Assembly: GCA_947074145.1 (NCBI GenBank)
Contig: CAMTOJ010000031.1
Location: 1 to 39,144, forward strand
Source of the DNA: an uncultured Bacteroidales bacterium
GTDB lineage: Bacteria > Bacteroidota > Bacteroidia > Bacteroidales > JAUNSR01
Direction: 5' to 3'
Length of the DNA: 39,144 nt
The translations under genes were made by a program, and so were the position numbers. Below the pieces are notes generated by a model, which saw nothing but the letters and a program-made list of their open reading frames with translations, did no database searches and was not told the origin of the DNA. Shown here piece after piece: positions 8,940-17,745 of this stretch (its first letter is position 1; every line of letters starts with the position of its first letter).

Positions 8940-11273
8940 ATGATAATTATGAGAAATTACAAGAGTCTTTTATGGATCATGATTGCGTGTGCATCTATAT
9001 TCTCTTTTCAATCGTGTGATAGCGTTGAAAATGATAATATTTTAGGTGATATTGTAAATCCTGCAGATAAGAATGATGGATCTTTAGAAAAGCCATATTC
9101 AGTATCTGAACTTATTACTTTTAATCCGACATCAACATCAGTTCCTGTAGCAACAGATAAGTGGGTAAAGGGTTATATAGTAGGATATAGACATAGTGAA
9201 AATACTGAAGATGGATCTTATATAGCTGCTGATTATTTCGGTGTTCAGGAATCATATTTAAGCGAAGTGAATTTTTATATTTCAGAAACAGCAACAGAAA
9301 CAGATTATAAAAAATGTGTTTCTATACAGCTTCCTATAGCATATAGAACAATCCTTGGACTTAAGTCTAATCCTGATAATATGGGTAAAGAGGTGATGAT
9401 TAAAGGTGACATTCTGAAATATAACAATGTTCCCGGGATTAAGAATATGACTAATTACCGTCTTGATGGTCAGGGACCGGAAGAGAAACCACAGGAGGAT
9501 TATGAATTTGAAGGGACAGGCGAGCTTGATAAACCGTTCACTGTTACAGATGTCATAAGCCTTAATCCGACATCAACGAGTGAAGCCTTAAAATCGGGTG
9601 TTTGGGCAAAAGGATATGTAGTAGGATATAGACACAGTGAAAATAGTTCTTACACAGATTATCTTGGACCACAAGAATCTTATCTTTCAGATTACAATAT
9701 TTATCTTGCTGCAGACGCTACAGAAACAAGCACTGCGAACTGTATAAATATTCAGGTAACTACTGACTATAGAAGTGTTCTTGGACTTATGTCAAAGCCT
9801 GAAAATATGGGTAAAGAGGTGATGGTTAAGGGTGATATTATGAAATATAATGGTGTTCCCGGAGTTAAGAATATGTCAAATTATCGTGTCGATGGACAAG
9901 GTCCTGAAGATAATAATGATGAAGGAGAAGAGGAGCAACCTTCAGATATTGAGGTTTCCGGAGATCTTGCTACAGCGGTAACCTCTCTTTCATATTCTTT
10001 TGATGATGTCACTAATAATGTTGATTTTATTAAAGAAGGATGGCAGAATCTATTTACTCAAGGATCAAGAAAATGGCAAGGAAAATATTATAGTAAAGAT
10101 GGAAATTATTATTTAGGTGCTACGGCTTATGGCGCGGAAAATGGAAAAACTCAAGAATCATGGGTAATAACTCCAGGGATAAATCTTGATCTTTCTGAGG
10201 CGAAAATATTATCTTTCAGATCAGCTGTTGCTTATTGGAATGAAACATCGGAATTCGAAATATACGTTCTTCAAAATTTAGAAGGCAAGACTGTTAAAAC
10301 AAAACTTGAAGGAATGACACTTCCAACCTCTTCGGCTGTTAATTATGTATTTGTCGAATCAGGAGAAATTGATCTTTCGAATTATTCAGGTGTAGTATAT
10401 ATTGGATTTATGTATAGAGGAATAGGTGGTGGAAGCGGAACTTCTGCAACATGGTGTATTGATGATATCGTAGTAGGTAAATCTGCAGCAGCTCCTGAAA
10501 CAACACTCTCTTTATATTATGGAAATAGTTCTGTTTATTATGGAGAAGAGCTAAATTGCGAAATTACAACAACTGTTGCTAACGGCGAAGGTACAACTAT
10601 TATTACGGCAGAAGGTCTTCCTTCATGGGCAACATTAGTAGGGGGTGAGAATGGGACTGCAACTATTACAGGTACAGCTCCAACAACTCCTTCAACAACT
10701 TCAGTAACTGTAACTGCGGTTAATAACGGTAAAGAAGCAACTAAGACTTTTGATATTGTTGTTAAAGAGAAAGTGGTTGTTAATCCTGGGGATGCTCTTG
10801 TTGCTAATGGTAATTTTGAGAATGGAACTGAGGGATGGAGCTTTATATATGATAAATATGAAGGAATAGATGATCTATATGTTATTACAACGAAAGATGG
10901 TCTTAATATAGATCAAACTGCTGCTGCTAACTGTAACATGTTTTTTAATCAAGAAATAGTTGTAGAAGAAGGGGCTGAATATAAGTTAACCTTTAAATAT
11001 AAGGCAACCCACAAAAAGCTTAGAATATGGAGTAGAGGGTTGAGTCAATCAGGAGCACCGGTATATTTTACTTCATCAAATGCTACTGATGCATTTAGAT
11101 CATTTAATGATTATTTCCCGATTTCAACAGATTGGACTACATGGACAAAAGCGGAGGAAGAAGTAGAACTGAAATTTACTGCTACATTCCCTAAATTTCT
11201 TTTGGAATTTAGAACTTACAAACAAGAAAAATGTTCTTTAGCAATTAAAGACATAGTCCTTGAAAAACTATAA
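8940..11273 (+). CDS. Multidomain surface lipoprotein: two DUF6359-like repeats, choice-of-anchor J, Ig-like and C-terminal jelly-roll
   Basis: This 777-residue lipoprotein has its lipobox Cys at residue 26 (FQSC). Two tandem copies of a DUF6359-like domain lie at about 46-180 and 193-322. Both contain a WxKGYxVGYRHSEN core and a GKEVMxKGDIxKYNxVPGxKNM segment. A choice-of-anchor-J (cleaved-adhesin-like) domain follows at about 348-512, with SYSFDDV, GWQNL and WCIDDIVVG. Next come a putative Ig-like domain (about 522-610) and a C-terminal domain opening VANGNFENGTEGW, typical of carbohydrate-binding-type jelly rolls. There is no catalytic signature, so it is probably a binding protein at the cell surface. 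ATG 8940 is used; ATG 8949 is an alternative. A terminator follows, closing the three-gene unit. Confidence 0.75.
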   Translation: MIIMRNYKSLLWIMIACASIFSFQSCDSVENDNILGDIVNPADKNDGSLEKPYSVSELITFNPTSTSVPVATDKWVKGYIVGYRHSENTEDGSYIAADYFGVQESYLSEVNFYISETATETDYKKCVSIQLPIAYRTILGLKSNPDNMGKEVMIKGDILKYNNVPGIKNMTNYRLDGQGPEEKPQEDYEFEGTGELDKPFTVTDVISLNPTSTSEALKSGVWAKGYVVGYRHSENSSYTDYLGPQESYLSDYNIYLAADATETSTANCINIQVTTDYRSVLGLMSKPENMGKEVMVKGDIMKYNGVPGVKNMSNYRVDGQGPEDNNDEGEEEQPSDIEVSGDLATAVTSLSYSFDDVTNNVDFIKEGWQNLFTQGSRKWQGKYYSKDGNYYLGATAYGAENGKTQESWVITPGINLDLSEAKILSFRSAVAYWNETSEFEIYVLQNLEGKTVKTKLEGMTLPTSSAVNYVFVESGEIDLSNYSGVVYIGFMYRGIGGGSGTSATWCIDDIVVGKSAAAPETTLSLYYGNSSVYYGEELNCEITTTVANGEGTTIITAEGLPSWATLVGGENGTATITGTAPTTPSTTSVTVTAVNNGKEATKTFDIVVKEKVVVNPGDALVANGNFENGTEGWSFIYDKYEGIDDLYVITTKDGLNIDQTAAANCNMFFNQEIVVEEGAEYKLTFKYKATHKKLRIWSRGLSQSGAPVYFTSSNATDAFRSFNDYFPISTDWTTWTKAEEEVELKFTATFPKFLLEFRTYKQEKCSLAIKDIVLEKL
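9075..9903 (+). repeat. Intragenic tandem duplication encoding two DUF6359-like domains
   Basis: The halves at about 9075-9480 and 9516-9903 are alignable as DNA, not only as protein. For example, GTAGGATATAGACA and AATATGGGTAAAGAGGTGAT occur in both copies. This points to a fairly recent in-gene duplication. The second copy lacks a few residues in the loop after the SEN motif. Confidence 0.75.
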
Positions 11274-11306
11274 TCCAAAATTCAAGATTAGATTAAAATA
11301 AATATT

Positions 11307-11346
11307 TCCCCTTTTCTACATTCTTTGTAGGGAAGGGGATTTTTTA
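11307..11346 (+). terminator. Intrinsic terminator after the receptor-lipoprotein operon
   Basis: TCCCCTTTTCTACA (11307-11320) pairs with TGTAGGGAAGGGGA (11326-11339) through a 14-pair stem containing G-U pairs and a 5-base loop. Six T follow. Confidence 0.85.
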
Positions 11347-11350
11347 TACT

Positions 11351-11377
11351 TTTCAGACTTTTGATCAAAGTCTGAAA
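11351..11377. promoter_or_regulatory. Perfect palindrome with 11-bp arms, possible operator
   Basis: TTTCAGACTTT (11351-11361) and AAAGTCTGAAA (11367-11377) are exact reverse complements around TGATC. No T run follows on the forward strand, so a second terminator is less likely. It sits two bases before the first copy of the 32-bp direct repeat. Confidence 0.4.
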
Positions 11378-11379
11378 TA

Positions 11380-11475
11380 GACTAATAATTGAACCCATAC
11401 TCAAGAAATACTTAAAAGAAAAATCGAAAGGCTATAAAGAGGTGACTAATAATTGAACCCATACTCAAGAAATAC
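11380..11475 (+). repeat. Perfect 32-bp direct repeat, two copies 64 bp apart
   Basis: Positions 11380-11411 and 11444-11475 are identical over 32 bases; both start GACTAATAATTGAACCCATA. They are separated by exactly 32 unrelated bases. Similarity continues a few bases past each copy (TTAAAAG) with a 1-base offset. The second copy ends 47 bases before the start codon of the phosphatase gene. With only two copies, this could be an operator pair, a duplication scar or, less likely, a minimal CRISPR remnant. Confidence 0.85.
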
Positions 11476-11522
11476 GTTAAAAGTAATAATTGGTATTCTA
11501 CAGATATTACAAATATTCAGAT

Positions 11523-13259
11523 ATGAAAATACACGTATACCTAAGAGTTATATTTCTTCTAATAAACCTTTCAATATTACAAATCTCATATTCTCAAAAT
11601 AGCAGAGAGTGGATATCTGATGTTATGGTCAATGATTCGGTATATCTTATCAACTCATCGAATAGCGATACGCCGTTTAATATAAGTATATCAGTGAATG
11701 GAGATCCTGCTTATTCGGTTGGATTGGCATGGTTTAGCAATCCTCAGATAAAAAATGGAGAAGTTCTTTTTGTTGAAAAAGATAAGCCATGGGATAATGC
11801 TACGGTCATAAAAGGTGCAGGTGAGAATAAGTGGTTTAATTATCTAAACTCACGTCATAATGAAATTGTTAACAAGACATTGTTACCTATTAATGAAAAT
11901 AGAGAGTATATATGTTTCAAGGCGAAAATTGATAATTTGAAACCCGCGACACAATATAAATATAAGGTGAGAAATGAGAGGGCTGAATCGCATACAGGAT
12001 ATTTTAAGACAGCCTCGCTTGATGATAATTTAAATTTTATATATCTGACAGACTTTCAATTATATAATCTGGATTCATATAATAAAGTGGAGGTGTCGCT
12101 TCGTAATGCGGTAAGTAGTGTGAAAGAACCATCTTTTATTTTGATAACGGGAGATTTTGTTGATTCACCCGACAATATTTATGCTGAATGGGAGTGGGAA
12201 CATTTTTTTGCACGCTTTAAAGATATACTGATGAATAATATTATTGTTCCCGTTTTAGGTAATCATGATCGTAATCTATCAAACAACTTTTTCTATCACT
12301 TTAATACCGATGATTCATTTAATATGACATCTTCTGTAAAGACAGAAACATCGGGAACCAATTATTGCTTTCCAATAGGAAACTCTGTCTTTTTTATACT
12401 TAATTACAATGATTATAATAAGAGGGGATACTTTGATGAATTAAAGAAATGGCTTGATAAAAAGGTTGAGGAGAATGAAGATAAGAAGTGGAGAATTGCA
12501 GCTTTTCATAGGAATATGTATACCGGAGGGATGCATCAGTCAGATAGTGATCAGAAGGCCATAAGAGAGAATATGAGCAAATGGTTTGACGATAATAAAA
12601 TAGATTTTGCTATTCAGGGGCATGATCATGTGTATGAAGTAATCGGACCGGTTGATAATATAAATAAGAAACTTTTGAAAGATAATATCAAGGATTTAAC
12701 CTATTGCCCCGAAGAAATTTCTGCTTCAAATATGAAGGGTACAAAAAATGGAATATTCGATATGTCAGAGGGAACCATTTACTTTCTTAATAATTCAGTC
12801 GGTAATAAAAGATATAATGCAATTCCCGAATCAATAATGAAGAGTAATTACAATATGCATCTTGTTGAAGACTACTGGTCTTTATTAACCGGAAGATTTG
12901 GGCAGAATAACAAGTCAATATACAGCAATATAAATATTGAGAGCGACAGTATAAGGGTTGATTCCTATAGTGTGAATTCTGTTGAAAATGCTGATCATTT
13001 TGATAAGTTTTCTCTATTTAAATCCTCGATACAAAATGATATATCTCAAAATAGAGTGTCACCTATAAAAATAATAGAGAATATACTTTATGTAGACAAC
13101 AATTTGCCATCTTATATATATGTTTTTGATAATCTTGGTAAACTTATCAACAGAACATATTCCGATAATCTTAATCTAAATCTTTATAAAAACAGACTCA
13201 TCTATATCAAAATAGAAAACGATAAGTTTTTAGAGAGTCTGTCCGTAATGGTTAAATAG
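11523..13259 (+). CDS. Secreted purple-acid-phosphatase-like metallophosphoesterase with T9SS-like C-terminal domain
   Basis: This 578-residue protein begins with a signal peptide (MKIHVYLRVIFLLINLSIL...SYSQ). I chose ATG 11523; the frame extends upstream to a TTG, but the signal peptide begins here. An N-terminal fibronectin-like domain (ending LKPATQYKYKVRNE) precedes a calcineurin-type metallophosphatase. Metal-binding motifs are visible in order: LTDFQ, ITGDFVDS, GNHDR, AAFHRNMY and GHDHVYE. The last 70 residues (YIYVFDNLGKLI ... LIYIKIENDK ... SVMVK) look like a somewhat degenerate type A T9SS sorting domain. The protein would then be exported by the Por system, two parts of which lie in this window. 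The substrate is unknown; phosphomonoesters or nucleotides are plausible. Confidence 0.85.
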   Translation: MKIHVYLRVIFLLINLSILQISYSQNSREWISDVMVNDSVYLINSSNSDTPFNISISVNGDPAYSVGLAWFSNPQIKNGEVLFVEKDKPWDNATVIKGAGENKWFNYLNSRHNEIVNKTLLPINENREYICFKAKIDNLKPATQYKYKVRNERAESHTGYFKTASLDDNLNFIYLTDFQLYNLDSYNKVEVSLRNAVSSVKEPSFILITGDFVDSPDNIYAEWEWEHFFARFKDILMNNIIVPVLGNHDRNLSNNFFYHFNTDDSFNMTSSVKTETSGTNYCFPIGNSVFFILNYNDYNKRGYFDELKKWLDKKVEENEDKKWRIAAFHRNMYTGGMHQSDSDQKAIRENMSKWFDDNKIDFAIQGHDHVYEVIGPVDNINKKLLKDNIKDLTYCPEEISASNMKGTKNGIFDMSEGTIYFLNNSVGNKRYNAIPESIMKSNYNMHLVEDYWSLLTGRFGQNNKSIYSNINIESDSIRVDSYSVNSVENADHFDKFSLFKSSIQNDISQNRVSPIKIIENILYVDNNLPSYIYVFDNLGKLINRTYSDNLNLNLYKNRLIYIKIENDKFLESLSVMVK

Positions 13260-13335
13260 AAAAATCATAAAATCTCCACCTATGAATATGAGTGTTCAAA
13301 ATATTGTTTGTTTATTTACTTAAACATTTAATATT

Positions 13336-13767
13336 ATGGATGAATTAACTCAAAAAATAGAAAAAGCCAAAGAATTGCATAAACTGGGCTTTAATTGTAG
13401 CCAATGCGTAGCAATGGTATTTCCTGAAATCTCAAATTTAGATGAACAAACAGTGGCATCATTAATGTCCGGATTCGGTGGTGGAGTAGGTGGTCAGGGT
13501 GAAATATGTGGGGCTGTTAGTGGGGCTGTAATGCTTGAAGGGATGAGAAGAGCTCCGGGAAAGGGAACAAAAATGATGACATATTCAAATGTGAAAGATG
13601 TTTCCGAACGTTTTATTAAGGAAAACGGTTCTCTTATTTGTCGTGAATTAAGAGGAAAAGATGAATATTCATCAAATGGAAATAAGATAAACAGAAAACC
13701 TTGTATGCAATATATTGAAGATGCGATAAGGATATATTATGATTATTTGAATGAGGATAATAAATAA
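13336..13767 (+). CDS. C_GCAxxG_C_C family redox-type protein
   Basis: This 143-residue protein has no signal peptide. It shows the family pattern: Cys21 and Cys24 (FNCSQC), the CGAVSGAVMLEG motif with Cys58, Cys102 (LICREL) and Cys123 (KPCMQY), with a Gly-rich stretch SGFGGGVGGQGE before the central motif. Members are small proteins thought to bind a metal or cofactor through these Cys and are often near oxidoreductases or transporters. Biochemical function is poorly defined. It lies 76 bases after the phosphatase gene and is followed by a strong shared terminator. It could be co-transcribed with the phosphatase, although nothing else links them. Confidence 0.85.
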   Translation: MDELTQKIEKAKELHKLGFNCSQCVAMVFPEISNLDEQTVASLMSGFGGGVGGQGEICGAVSGAVMLEGMRRAPGKGTKMMTYSNVKDVSERFIKENGSLICRELRGKDEYSSNGNKINRKPCMQYIEDAIRIYYDYLNEDNK

Positions 13768-13769
13768 AG

Positions 13770-13820
13770 AATGGCGAATATTAAGATGTAAATTTCATCT
13801 TAATATTCGCCATTTTTTTC
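13770..13820. terminator. Bidirectional terminator between convergent genes
   Basis: A 19-bp perfect stem pairs 13770-13788 with 13796-13814 around a 7-base loop. T runs follow on the forward side and the reverse side is also T-rich. It serves the C_GCAxxG gene and possibly the converging phosphatase gene. Confidence 0.9.
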
Positions 13821-13867
13821 GTTATGCTATAACGATGATATTATACTTGTAATCGCAAGTTCTCTTA

Positions 13868-14356
13868 TCAAATCTCCAAGTCCTCTCTCAATTCTTTCAG
13901 CAGATTTCCACAAGCATCCTCCAATAGATCAAGAACTATCTCGAAGCCTTCTGCTCCCGAATAGTAGGGATCAGGCACGTGATCGTAATCTAAAGATTGA
14001 GAGTAATCCATCATTCTATAAATTTTAGCTTCTGATTCAAGATCAGGAGCAAGTCTTTTCAGATTATTGTAATTGCTATCGTCCATTGCAATAATCATAT
14101 CGAACTCTTCAAAATCCTGGGATGAAACAGGTCTTGAACGGTGAGTCAGTTTATAACCTCTTTTTGAAGCATGTGCTCTCATTCTGCTGTCAGGAAGTTC
14201 TCCGCTATGACCTGCATAAGTGCCGGCTGAGTCGATAAGGAAATGATCTGATAGATTATTCTTATCTATAAGACTCTCCATAATGCCGTGTGCCGAAGGA
14301 GAACGACATATATTACCAAGACAAACAAAAAGAATTTTATATTTTTTATTTTCCAT
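13868..14356 (-). CDS. Low-molecular-weight protein-tyrosine phosphatase
   Basis: This 162-residue cytoplasmic enzyme has the complete catalytic loop VCLGNICRS, with nucleophile Cys12 and Arg18, and the general acid Asp129 in DPYY. Length and motif order match the LMW-PTP family, which dephosphorylates phosphotyrosine, for instance on capsule-regulating kinases, or low-molecular phosphoesters. It lies 74 bases downstream of priA on the same strand and may be co-transcribed with it. No tyrosine kinase or capsule gene is present in the window, so the partner is unknown. ATG 14356 gives the expected short N-terminus before the loop. Confidence 0.93.
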   Translation of the reverse strand: MENKKYKILFVCLGNICRSPSAHGIMESLIDKNNLSDHFLIDSAGTYAGHSGELPDSRMRAHASKRGYKLTHRSRPVSSQDFEEFDMIIAMDDSNYNNLKRLAPDLESEAKIYRMMDYSQSLDYDHVPDPYYSGAEGFEIVLDLLEDACGNLLKELREDLEI

Positions 14357-14430
14357 AATTGTGTGATTTTTTACTGCTGATTTTCTTATAATTTATCAAT
14401 TCTCAATATCTCGTATATCATATATACTAT

Positions 14431-16896
14431 TTATACCGGATCGACATCAAAATATATTATCAAAGATTTATAATCAGGATTTAAAGCCAGATCCTCTTTG
14501 CTTTTCATTAATATCTCTTTAGCCTTCTTTATTGATGCCTCATTTTCAATTTTAATTACAATTTTTCTAATAAACATCGACTGAATACGAGCAACAGGAG
14601 GATTGTCAGGACCCAAAACACGATCACCGAATATTGATTTTAGATATCTTGCATACATCATTGAGCGATTATGTACAACTTTCTCGTCGCGATGCTTCAT
14701 ATAAATATATATTAAACGATAGAAAGGGGGATAACAAAACCTATGTCTTTCAGATATTTGAGTCTCATACATACCATTATAGTCGCTGTGCATGATTTGT
14801 TTGATTAGCGGAAGTTCAGGAGAGCTTGTTTGAATAATAACCTCACCACGTTGCAGACGTCTTCCGGCGCGACCTGCTACCTGAACCATCATTTGAAAAG
14901 CGCGTTCGTGCGCTCTGAAATCAGGATAATTCATAATCATATCAGCATTAATAATCCCAACAAGTGAAACGTTATGAAAGTCGAGCCCCTTAGAGATCAT
15001 TTGGGTGCCTACGAGTATATTGGTATTATTTTCCTGAAACTCTTTTATAATATTTTCATAAGCTTTTTTTGTTCGTGTAGTATCAAGATCCATTCTCGAT
15101 ACTTTGGCACCTTTAAATAATGTAGTTATCTCTTCCTCTATTTTCTCGGTTCCCAACCCTAGTGATTCTATAGAATGATTACTACATGAAGGGCAGGCAT
15201 CCGGCATTACAATAGAATACCCACAATAGTGGCAGGATAAAGACTTTGATGACTTATGATAGGTTAGAGATACGTCGCAATGTTCACATCTTGGGACCCA
15301 TCCGCACATCGAGCACTCAACCATTGGAGCAAATCCTCGTCTATTTTGAAATATTATGGTTTGACTACCGTTTTCAATATTTCTTCTTATTCCCGAGGCA
15401 AGAGGTTTTGAGAAATGTGAAAGCATAGTTTTTTCTGCTCGCTCTTTTCTTAAATCAACAGCATGAACAAAAGGTAATTCTACATTTTCATGTCTTGTTG
15501 TGAGTTCTACATACCCGTATTTCCCAATTTTAGCATTATAAAAGCTTTCAATAGACGGTGTTGCACTTCCTAAAAGTGTTTTACCATTATGGAATGCGCT
15601 AAGTACCATTGCTGCATTTCTACCATTATATCTTGGAGCGGGATCCTGTTGTTTATAAGTAGCTTCGTGCTCTTCATCAATTATTACAAGTCCCAGATTT
15701 CTGAATGGAAGAAAAAGTGATGATCTTACTCCTATAACTATTTGTATAGAATTCTCATTAAGTAGAGTATTCCATATTTCCACTCTTTCGTTATCTGTAA
15801 ATTTAGAGTGATAAATAGCGAGCTTATCGCCGAATACCTTCTTAAGACGCTCTGTTAGCTGAGTGGTAAGTGCTATCTCCGGAACCATGAAAAGAACTTG
15901 TTCCCCACGAGCAACAACCTCCTCAATCAGATGCATATAAACCTCAGTCTTTCCACTTGAAGTTACACCGTGGAAAAGTACGACATCCTTATTCTCGAAA
16001 CTTTCATCAATCTCTTTAAGAGCTGTTTGCTGAGCATCATTAAGCATCTTAAGCGGCTCTTTGTCTACTTGTGAAACATCGAGACGAGATAACTCCCTTT
16101 GATAAATCTCAAGAATACCCTTATCTGTAAGTGCCTTGATAACTGCATTACTTACGTCGGCTTTCTCAATAAGATCTCTTTTTGTTACCTCTTTAAGCTC
16201 ACCCTTTTGCATATATCCTGATAAATCAAGATACTTGAGAAGAAGTTTAAACTGTTTTTTCGAGCGCTCGAGTTCATCGAACGTCGTTCTAAGTTTATCC
16301 TGATCATTTCTGGGTATAGTTAGTCTTACACAGCGCTCAAATTTTACCTTATAAGATTTTTTAAGTTGCTCAGTAATTAATAAAGCCTCTTTTTCGAGAA
16401 GAGATTTTATTACAGGTAGGATATTATTATAACCCGAGATTCTTTCAATCTCGGATATCGAAAGCTTCTCTTTACTTGCAACCAAATCAAGTATTACAGA
16501 TTCTTTCTCTTTTAATCTATTCGTTTCATCCTCTTCGAAATCGTCATTAGCCGAAACAATTGTCTCACTTTCAATTTTAAGCCCGGAAGGTATAGCTGCT
16601 TTATATACCTCGCCGATAGAACACATGTAGTAGGATGCCAGCCAATGCCAAAGCTTCAACTGAATAGTAGTCACTATAGGTTTGGAATCTAATATTGCAT
16701 AAATATCTTTCGTAGAATAAGTTTGAGGTGTATTATTGTGCATGTTGGTAACAATTGCGGTATAGAATTTCTTCTTTCCGAATTGCACGATTATTCTTGA
16801 CCCGATAAACACTTCATTTGCAAAATGTAAAGGGATTGAATATGTGAAAACTCTGTTAAGAGGTAAAGGAAGAATAACGTCAACGTAAGTATTCAA
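14431..16896 (-). CDS. priA: Primosomal replication restart helicase PriA
   Basis: This 821-residue DNA helicase reloads the replisome at stalled forks. The N-terminal DNA-binding domain begins YVDVILPLPLNRVFTYSIP. Walker A is GVTSSGKTEVYM and the DEAH-type box is IIDEEHEATYKQ. The zinc module carries pairs of Cys (CSMCGW, CEHCDV, CHYCGY, CPSC). C-terminal helicase motifs include GTQMISKGLDFHNV and QVAGRAGR. The start appears to be TTG: an in-frame stop lies about 35 bases upstream, no ATG lies in between, and the N-terminus aligns with the family from this codon. A -7-like box lies about 125 bases upstream. Length is typical. Confidence 0.95.
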   Translation of the reverse strand: MNTYVDVILPLPLNRVFTYSIPLHFANEVFIGSRIIVQFGKKKFYTAIVTNMHNNTPQTYSTKDIYAILDSKPIVTTIQLKLWHWLASYYMCSIGEVYKAAIPSGLKIESETIVSANDDFEEDETNRLKEKESVILDLVASKEKLSISEIERISGYNNILPVIKSLLEKEALLITEQLKKSYKVKFERCVRLTIPRNDQDKLRTTFDELERSKKQFKLLLKYLDLSGYMQKGELKEVTKRDLIEKADVSNAVIKALTDKGILEIYQRELSRLDVSQVDKEPLKMLNDAQQTALKEIDESFENKDVVLFHGVTSSGKTEVYMHLIEEVVARGEQVLFMVPEIALTTQLTERLKKVFGDKLAIYHSKFTDNERVEIWNTLLNENSIQIVIGVRSSLFLPFRNLGLVIIDEEHEATYKQQDPAPRYNGRNAAMVLSAFHNGKTLLGSATPSIESFYNAKIGKYGYVELTTRHENVELPFVHAVDLRKERAEKTMLSHFSKPLASGIRRNIENGSQTIIFQNRRGFAPMVECSMCGWVPRCEHCDVSLTYHKSSKSLSCHYCGYSIVMPDACPSCSNHSIESLGLGTEKIEEEITTLFKGAKVSRMDLDTTRTKKAYENIIKEFQENNTNILVGTQMISKGLDFHNVSLVGIINADMIMNYPDFRAHERAFQMMVQVAGRAGRRLQRGEVIIQTSSPELPLIKQIMHSDYNGMYETQISERHRFCYPPFYRLIYIYMKHRDEKVVHNRSMMYARYLKSIFGDRVLGPDNPPVARIQSMFIRKIVIKIENEASIKKAKEILMKSKEDLALNPDYKSLIIYFDVDPV

Positions 16897-17011
16897 AGCA
16901 AAAAGATTATAAATATAAAGTAAACCTTAGAAACGTATTGATCTATTAATTTAAGGAAGTGGTTAAACGCTCCCGAATAGACTTTTTGTTATATAAATAT
17001 AGACCGAAAAG

Positions 17012-17063
17012 CATTAAAAACAAAGATACCATTATAAAAGATTAAATCTCTTATAATGGTATC
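17012..17063 (-). terminator. Terminator of the small beta-barrel gene
   Basis: GATACCATTATAA (17025-17037) pairs with TTATAATGGTATC (17051-17063). On the reverse strand the stem is followed by a T-rich stretch, placing it downstream of the gene ending at 17090. Confidence 0.75.
17021..17028 (-). promoter_or_regulatory. Candidate -7 box for priA
   Basis: On the reverse strand this reads TATCTTTG, an exact TAnnTTTG. It overlaps the upstream terminator stem and would start transcription about 118 bases before the priA start. No clear -33 TTG is visible. Confidence 0.35.
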
Positions 17064-17089
17064 ATGTATTATATTAGTAAACTTAATGT

Positions 17090-17656
17090 TTAGAAGATAA
17101 CCACAGCTCCCATTCTCCAAATACTTTGTTTTGAATTTCTGTTTTCTACAATATCTGTAAATCCGAAATTATAAGCTGCATAAACTTGAAGTCTTGATAA
17201 AAGGTCAATACCTGCACCTATGTTACAACTCCACTCAGACCCTTTCATTCCGGCATCACGTCCTAATATATTTTCTAATTTTCTGTCAGAACTTGTTCCC
17301 AGTTTAACATTATATTCCGGACCTGCATATATAAATGGCTGAGCTATTGGAATCATAAGTTTAAACTTTAAATTTAGAGGAATAGAAAGATAGTTGAACT
17401 TTAATGTCTCATTAGCTACTTCTGAGTTAATTCTTGAGTAAAGTAACGATGCATCAAAACCAAGACCAATTATAGGAAGTGTAAATTCCGTGGTTGGTCC
17501 AACAAACCACCCTGTTGCGGATTGATTTTTAAAATCATTAATGTTAAGTTTTGAAACATTTAGTCCCCCTCTTAATCCCCAGTTAATTTGGGCATTAGCA
17601 GGCATTAGCATTACACATAAAAACAGACTAAAGATAAATGCCGTGATTTTTTTCAT
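17090..17656 (-). CDS. Small outer-membrane beta-barrel protein
   Basis: This 188-residue protein has a signal peptide (about 1-22, ending MPANA). An eight-strand-type barrel pattern follows, opening INWGLRGGLNVSKLNI and ending WRMGAVVIF with a terminal aromatic. It resembles the broad Bacteroidota outer-membrane-barrel (PorT-like, OMP_b-brl) group, which is too general to assign a function. It lies 89 bases downstream of the endonuclease I gene on the same strand. It has its own terminator and may be co-transcribed or independent. Confidence 0.8.
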   Translation of the reverse strand: MKKITAFIFSLFLCVMLMPANAQINWGLRGGLNVSKLNINDFKNQSATGWFVGPTTEFTLPIIGLGFDASLLYSRINSEVANETLKFNYLSIPLNLKFKLMIPIAQPFIYAGPEYNVKLGTSSDRKLENILGRDAGMKGSEWSCNIGAGIDLLSRLQVYAAYNFGFTDIVENRNSKQSIWRMGAVVIF

Positions 17657-17745
17657 ATTATATTCAAATTATAAAAACTGATATATTTAAAGTGTGTTTG
17701 TTATCAATTGCAAAAATATTAAAAAAATCGATATTTCTATAATCA

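Noticed and set aside
11380..11475. CRISPR mini-array (32-bp repeat, 32-bp spacer)
   Set aside because: Only two copies, no cas genes in the window, no clear internal palindrome in the repeat, and similarity runs past the repeat edges with a 1-base offset. A direct repeat is the safer call.
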